From the NCBI GenBank assembly GCA_035450685.1, contig DAOTNF010000006.1, positions 55,952-119,951 of the forward strand: 64,000 bases of DNA. Reading direction: 5' to 3'. Positions 60,176-64,000 of the stretch are shown here, piece by piece. The notes beneath the pieces are model-generated. The model made no database searches and was not told the origin of the DNA. It saw only the letters and a program-made list of their open reading frames with translations. The position numbers and the translations under genes were made by a program. This DNA comes from Syntrophosphaera sp035450685 (GTDB lineage Bacteria; Cloacimonadota; Cloacimonadia; Cloacimonadales; Cloacimonadaceae). How positions within the stretch are numbered: the stretch's first letter is position 1; each line of letters starts with the position of its first letter.

Positions 60176-60475
60176 ATGCCTAAAAAAGTCGAAAGAGACC
60201 GCATGGGCATGATCATCAGGGAGGAAGACGCTCCGGAAAAGATGGAGGTGGAACTCACCGAAGTCAAAGCTCCCGGAGACGACGATTCCCCCGTGCTAAT
60301 CTATTACAACTGGTGCAAGAAATGTGGCATCTGCGTAGCATTTTGCCCCACAGGCTGCCTGGGCCGCAAGGCCGATGGCTCACCCTATGTGGCTGCTCCG
60401 GAAAAGTGCATCCATTGCGAAACCTGCGACAGGCTTTGTCCGGACTTCGCCATAACCGGCGCCAAAGACCGTTAG
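60176..60475 (+). CDS. korD: 2-oxoacid:ferredoxin oxidoreductase delta subunit (2x[4Fe-4S] ferredoxin)
   Basis: A 99-residue protein with two [4Fe-4S] motifs, CKKCGICVAFCPTGCLG and CIHCETCDRLCPDFAI, preceded by about 40 polar residues. It carries electrons out of the thiamine-pyrophosphate enzyme. It is first of four kor genes, ten bases ahead of korA, with a good AGGAGGA-like site (GGAGGAAC) before ATG 60176. Confidence 0.93.
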   Translation: MPKKVERDRMGMIIREEDAPEKMEVELTEVKAPGDDDSPVLIYYNWCKKCGICVAFCPTGCLGRKADGSPYVAAPEKCIHCETCDRLCPDFAITGAKDR

Positions 60476-60484
60476 GAGAACATC

Positions 60485-61720
60485 ATGCAGAAAAAAACCA
60501 AAACCACAAAAACAGCTCCTAAGCCCACAAAGCCGATAGCGGAAAAACCGGATAGCAAGCTGGAAGAACTGCAAACCACGCGGGAGCGCAAGACCGTGCT
60601 AATGCAAGGCAACGAAGCGGTCGCCTATGGCGCTCTGGATGCCGGTTGCGACTTCTTTGCCGGATACCCGATCACTCCCTCGACAGAAATAGCCGAGATC
60701 CTCGCGATGGAACTTCCCAAGCGCGGCGGGGTCTTTGTGCAGATGGAGGACGAGATAGCCAGCATCTGCGCCATCACAGGCGCGTCCCTCGCCGGCGCGA
60801 AGTCTCTCACTGCCACCTCCGGACCCGGCTTTTCCCTGATGCAGGAAGGCATCGGCTTTGCCAGGATCACCGAAACCCCCTGCGTGGTGGTGAACGTGCA
60901 ACGCGTGGGCCCCTCCACGGGCATGCCCACCAGCTGCGCTCAGGGCGAGATCCAGCAATCCCGTTGGGGAAGCCATGGCGACAGCCCCGCCATCGTGCTC
61001 TATCCGGACAGCGTGAAGGAATGCTATGAATTGACAATCCGCGCCGTCAACCTCGCCGAAAAATACCGCACCTGCGTCATCCTGCTTTTGGATGAGGTGC
61101 TGGGACACATGCGCGAGGCAGTCAGCCTGCCCGACATGGCCAACGTGCGCGTCATTTCACGCATCAAACCGACCGTTCCTCCCCACTGGTACAAACACTA
61201 CGATAAAAACCAGAAATATCTCTCCCCGCTCGCCAGTTACGGTGAGGGATACCGGTTCCATGTGACCGGCCTCACCCACGACCAACTGGGATTTCCTACT
61301 AACAAGGTGACAGAAGCGGCGGAGATGATGGATCGCCTGCGCAAGAAGATCACCTATAACATCCGCGATCTGGTTCAGATCGAAAGCTATCAGATGGAAG
61401 ACGCCAAGATCGCCATCTTCGCCGCCGGCATAGTAGCCCGCGCCGCCAAGGCGGCTGTGGCAATGGCCCGGCTCGAAGGCATCCCCGTGGGCTTGTTGCG
61501 TCCCCTCACAATCTGGCCTTTCCCCGACGAAGCGGTGCGCAAGATGCTGCGCGACGTGGACATCGTGGTGGTGCCAGAGCTCAACCAGGGACAATTGGTG
61601 CGCGAGATCCAACGCCTGGTGAAGGACAGAAGCGACAGCAAGCTGATCAAGATCCAGCGCGTTAACGGACAACTGATCTCACCCCAGGATATCCTGAGTA
61701 CAATGAAGGAGGGAATGTAA
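60485..61720 (+). CDS. korA: 2-oxoacid:ferredoxin oxidoreductase alpha subunit
   Basis: A 411-residue subunit: MQGNEAVAYGALDAGCDFFAGYPITPSTEI, MEDEIASICAITGASLAGAK, SGPGFSLMQEGIGFA, STGMPTSCAQGEI. About 38 Lys/Thr/Pro-rich residues precede the fold and are probably a disordered tail. The GYPITPSTEI motif fits 2-oxoglutarate or branched 2-oxoacid enzymes rather than pyruvate:ferredoxin oxidoreductase. ATG 60485 follows AGGAGA by six bases. Confidence 0.94.
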   Translation: MQKKTKTTKTAPKPTKPIAEKPDSKLEELQTTRERKTVLMQGNEAVAYGALDAGCDFFAGYPITPSTEIAEILAMELPKRGGVFVQMEDEIASICAITGASLAGAKSLTATSGPGFSLMQEGIGFARITETPCVVVNVQRVGPSTGMPTSCAQGEIQQSRWGSHGDSPAIVLYPDSVKECYELTIRAVNLAEKYRTCVILLLDEVLGHMREAVSLPDMANVRVISRIKPTVPPHWYKHYDKNQKYLSPLASYGEGYRFHVTGLTHDQLGFPTNKVTEAAEMMDRLRKKITYNIRDLVQIESYQMEDAKIAIFAAGIVARAAKAAVAMARLEGIPVGLLRPLTIWPFPDEAVRKMLRDVDIVVVPELNQGQLVREIQRLVKDRSDSKLIKIQRVNGQLISPQDILSTMKEGM

Positions 61721-61722
61721 TC

Positions 61723-62565
61723 ATGGCCAATATTCCACAACGCATTATCCATGAATGGCTGCGCCACGACAAGAAATTCCCCCACGTATGGTGCGCCGGT
61801 TGCTCCAACGGCATCGTGCTGGGCTCGATCATCCGCGCCCTGGCGGGAATGAACATCGACCGAGACGACATCGTGATGGTCTCTGGCATTGGCTGCTCCT
61901 CACGCATGCCCGTGTATGTGGATTTCAACACCCTGCATACCCTGCATGGACGCTCCATCGCCTATGCCACCGGCATCAAGATGCACAAACCGCACCTCAA
62001 GGTGATCGTCGTTACAGGTGATGGCGACTGCACCGCGATCGGCGGCAACCACATGATCCACGCCGCCCGCCGCAATATCGACCTCACCGTGATCCTGATC
62101 AACAACAGCATCTACGGCATGACCGGCGGCCAGGCCTCTCCCACCACCCCGCACGAGGCTATCGCCACCACAGCCCCCTATGGCAACATCGAGCCGGACT
62201 TCAATGTCTGCGACCTGGCCATGGGAGCGGGCGCTTCCTTCGTAGCCCGCACCACCGCTTTCCATACTGTGGAGGTGCAGAACATAGTGAGGGAAGCGAT
62301 AGACCATCCGGGATTCGCCCTCATCGAAGTGATCAGCGCCTGCCCGGTTATCTATGGCAGGCTCAATAAAAAAGGCGGCCCGCCCCAGATGCTGAAAGAC
62401 ATGCGTGACAACTCGGTGCCCCTCTCCGCGGCGGAAAAGCTGCCCCCCGAAAAACTGGAGGGCAAGATCATCCGCGGAGTGTTGCGCAAGGAGATAAAAC
62501 CTGAATTCTGCGCCAGTTATGCCAATCTGGTCAAACGCGTGCAGGCGATGGGAGGTGAGAAATGA
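61723..62565 (+). CDS. korB: 2-oxoacid:ferredoxin oxidoreductase beta subunit (TPP-binding)
   Basis: A 280-residue subunit with the TPP motif GDGDCTAIGGNHMIHAARRN to INNSIYGMTGGQ and the cluster Cys pattern WCAGCSNGIVLGS. It performs the decarboxylation to an acyl-thiamin intermediate. ATG 61723 follows GGAGGG; the stop overlaps korC by four bases. Confidence 0.94.
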   Translation: MANIPQRIIHEWLRHDKKFPHVWCAGCSNGIVLGSIIRALAGMNIDRDDIVMVSGIGCSSRMPVYVDFNTLHTLHGRSIAYATGIKMHKPHLKVIVVTGDGDCTAIGGNHMIHAARRNIDLTVILINNSIYGMTGGQASPTTPHEAIATTAPYGNIEPDFNVCDLAMGAGASFVARTTAFHTVEVQNIVREAIDHPGFALIEVISACPVIYGRLNKKGGPPQMLKDMRDNSVPLSAAEKLPPEKLEGKIIRGVLRKEIKPEFCASYANLVKRVQAMGGEK

Positions 62566-63104
62566 CGAACTATGAGATTCGCCTTTCAGGAAGCGGCGGA
62601 CAGGGCTTGATCCTGGCCGGGATCATCCTCGGACGCGCCGCTGTGCTCGATAAACGCAGGGTTACCCAAACCCAGAGCTACGGCCCCGAATCACGCGGGG
62701 GTTCTTCCCGCGCGGACGTCATCATCAGCGATCAGGAAATCTACTTCCCTGAAGCCACGAGCTTCAACTGCCTGCTGGCCCTCACCCAGGAGGCTTGCGA
62801 CAAATACCTCTTTGACCTGCGCGAAAACGGGATTCTGATCATCGACACCACCTTTGTGAAGAATCTGGCCCTGGCAGCGGAACAAACCTACGAACTGCCC
62901 TTCACGGAAATAGCCATCGAGAAGCTGGGAAGCCCAATCAGCACCAACATCCTCTCCCTGGCTTTTCTGGTCAAGGTTACCGGCATCGTCAAGGAAAGCT
63001 CGCTCAAGCAATCCATCTCCGAATCGGTGAAACCAGCCTTTGTGGACCTCAACCTCAAAGCCATGAAGCTGGGCTTCGAGCTGGCAGCCAAGTATAAGAA
63101 ATAG
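62562..63104 (+). CDS. korC: 2-oxoacid:ferredoxin oxidoreductase gamma subunit
   Basis: A 180-residue subunit: IRLSGSGGQGLILAGIILG at the start, then TQSYGPESRGGSSRADVIIS and LIIDTTFV. It completes the KorDABC complex, which turns a 2-oxoacid plus CoA into acyl-CoA, CO2 and reduced ferredoxin. ATGA overlap with korB; the epimerase gene starts 12 bases later. Confidence 0.94.
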   Translation: MTNYEIRLSGSGGQGLILAGIILGRAAVLDKRRVTQTQSYGPESRGGSSRADVIISDQEIYFPEATSFNCLLALTQEACDKYLFDLRENGILIIDTTFVKNLALAAEQTYELPFTEIAIEKLGSPISTNILSLAFLVKVTGIVKESSLKQSISESVKPAFVDLNLKAMKLGFELAAKYKK

Positions 63105-63116
63105 GAGACCCCGCCC

Positions 63117-63521
63117 ATGATCAAACGCGTTTCCCACATCGGCATCGCGGTCAAAGACCTGGACAAAGGGATCGAGTTTTACCAAAAGCTCGGCCTGGAG
63201 CTCGAGGGAACCGAGGAAGTGCCTTCCCAAAAGGTGAAGGTTGCCTTCTTCCCCTGCGGCGACACCCGCATCGAGCTGCTGGCGCCCACCTCCGAAGATA
63301 GCCCGGTGGCGAAGTTCATCGAAAAGAAGGGCGAGGGAATCCAACACATCGCCTTTGCGGTGGATGACCTGCCTAAAGCACTGGAACAAGCAGAAGAAAG
63401 CGGAATTACCCTCATCGACAAGGAACCCAGGCCGGGAGCCCATAACGCGGATATCGCGTTTCTGCATCCCCGTTCCACCCTGGGAGTCTTGATCGAACTC
63501 TGCAAGGAAAACAAACACTAA
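63117..63521 (+). CDS. mce: Methylmalonyl-CoA epimerase
   Basis: A 134-residue VOC-fold enzyme that interconverts (R)- and (S)-methylmalonyl-CoA. Metal ligands are the His in VSHIGIAV, Gln/Glu in TRIELLAP and IQHIAFAVDDL, and the Glu in GVLIELCKEN. Following korC, it links succinyl-CoA made from 2-oxoglutarate to propionyl-CoA. Mutase and carboxylase genes are not in the window. Confidence 0.95.
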   Translation: MIKRVSHIGIAVKDLDKGIEFYQKLGLELEGTEEVPSQKVKVAFFPCGDTRIELLAPTSEDSPVAKFIEKKGEGIQHIAFAVDDLPKALEQAEESGITLIDKEPRPGAHNADIAFLHPRSTLGVLIELCKENKH

Positions 63522-63549
63522 AGACAGCGGTTCTTACCGCTCCGATAAT

Positions 63550-63584
63550 GGGGTGGCGGACAGTATTGTCTGCCACCCCTTTTA
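63550..63584 (+). terminator. Rho-independent terminator after mce
   Basis: The stem GGGGTGGCGGACA pairs with TGTCTGCCACCCC (one mismatch), loop GTAT, followed by TTTT. It lies 28 bases after the mce stop and closes the Kor operon. Confidence 0.85.
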
Positions 63585-63788
63585 GTTACAGTAGCTTTAC
63601 TCAGGATTCTAATGGCATGACCTTCCGTTGCTTATGATTGATGGCGTGTTTTTGGCTCTTGTATCCTCACGACTCATTGACTGCCCAGTGACGTCCCGCT
63701 GATTTCTGTTCCAGCGATTACTCAGCGATCAATTACCCATCAATGAGCGATCAGCATATGAGGCCCCAAGCACGGCTTTGTTAGTGCC

Positions 63789-63836
63789 GTTTCTAAAAGA
63801 CTGGATCCCGGTTCGCTGCCCGGGATGACACGGTTT
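63789..63836 (+). repeat. Short direct repeat, first copy
   Basis: It begins GTTTCTAAAAGACTGGATCC, then CGG, and ends CCCGGGATGACACGGT. The arms GGATCCCGG and CCCGGGAT form a hairpin. The second copy follows about 40 bases later. Confidence 0.7.
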
Positions 63837-63874
63837 TATGGTCGGGGAGGTGTTTGTTTCGCGGATGGGTTGCT

Positions 63875-63963
63875 GTTTCTAAAAGACTGGATCCCGGGTC
63901 AAGTCACCCCACCAAACCGCTACGCGCTTTGGCGGGGACCCCGACGGCCCGGGATGACACGGT
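63875..63963 (+). repeat. Short direct repeat, second copy with insertion
   Basis: It has the same GTTTCTAAAAGACTGGATCC start and CCCGGGATGACACGGT end, but the middle is 40 or so bases longer and contains its own CGCTACGCGC-rich stretch. This kind of GGATCCCGGGTC element is widespread in bacterial genomes. Confidence 0.7.
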
Positions 63964-64000
63964 ATAGAGTCTGATGGGGCTTGTTTTTGGGGCTCCTTTC

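Larger units (their letters stand above)
63522..64000. other. Gene-free stretch at the right edge
   Basis: It has a terminator, then about 200 bases with no recognised feature, then two partial direct repeats. No protein gene is seen on either strand. Confidence 0.6.

Noticed and set aside
63789..63963. CRISPR array
   Set aside because: Only two unequal repeats, no uniform spacers, no cas genes.

Overview
The window is about 64 kb of dense, GC-rich bacterial chromosome with short intergenic gaps, frequent 4-base gene overlaps (ATGA, TTGA, GTGA, CTGA) and a mix of ATG, GTG, TTG and apparently one CTG start. It looks like a diderm anaerobic fermenter: BamA, a TolC-type channel, an RND pump, lipoproteins and beta-barrel-like proteins indicate an outer membrane, while 2-oxoacid:ferredoxin oxidoreductase, a soluble NuoE/NuoF/flavin-NuoG module, a flavodiiron protein and methylmalonyl-CoA epimerase indicate anaerobic amino-acid and propionate metabolism. 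Two large secreted proteins end in the Por-secretion/FlgD-like C-terminal domain common in Bacteroidota, Fibrobacterota and Cloacimonadota. The combination most suggests Candidatus Cloacimonadota (Cloacamonas-like); this is inference from gene content, since there is no rRNA here. No tRNA, rRNA, CRISPR array, transposase or phage gene was seen.

Layout: (1) 1-1728: 3' part of a CCA-adding enzyme gene, convergent with mutM. (2) 1821-11299, minus strand: seven tightly packed genes, the least conventional part of the window, encoding a PqqD-like protein, an ATP-grasp ligase, a fold-III PLP decarboxylase with a leader-like N-terminus, a urea-transporter-fold/M23 peptidase fusion, two TPR proteins (one with a barrel-like C-terminus) and a large lipoprotein. 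(3) 11300-11989: gene-free divergent region with a 40-base perfect palindrome and four consecutive hairpins. (4) 11990-14230: secreted transglutaminase-like protein. (5) 14552-22051: NuoE, NuoF, a GltD/NuoG fusion, flavodiiron protein and ferritin, i.e. soluble electron transfer plus oxygen and iron defence. (6) 22418-25082: HI0933-type flavoprotein, cNMP-domain histidine kinase, ribosomal protein L28. (7) 25204-33180: MoxR/DUF58/BatA-E operon, then a 2-hydroxyacid dehydrogenase. (8) 34549-38486, minus strand: dCMP deaminase and a complete ECF transporter that includes a secreted sulfite-oxidase-fold protein. (9) 38671-44865: PadR regulator with a perfect operator palindrome, TolC-like channel, membrane-fusion protein and RND pump. 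(10) 45411-48308, minus strand: secreted M1 aminopeptidase. (11) 48462-57164: bamA, radical SAM, ispD, a long GlmS-like protein, ispF, mobB, thiF, thiS. (12) 57502-63521: lipoate ligase, a SpoVG-like protein, aminotransferase, KorDABC and methylmalonyl-CoA epimerase, a coherent route from amino acid through 2-oxoacid and acyl-CoA toward propionate.

Six gene-free gaps carry copies of one dispersed repeat of roughly 65-120 bases: an imperfect-to-perfect palindrome around TCATCCTTAT/ATAAGGATGA, followed in most copies by a purine-rich ribosome-binding-like stretch and a short start-codon frame with partly conserved residues. I do not recognise this family. It and the seven-gene operon are the best candidates for undescribed biology here. 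All functional calls rest on reading motifs by eye; no database or structure search was possible.
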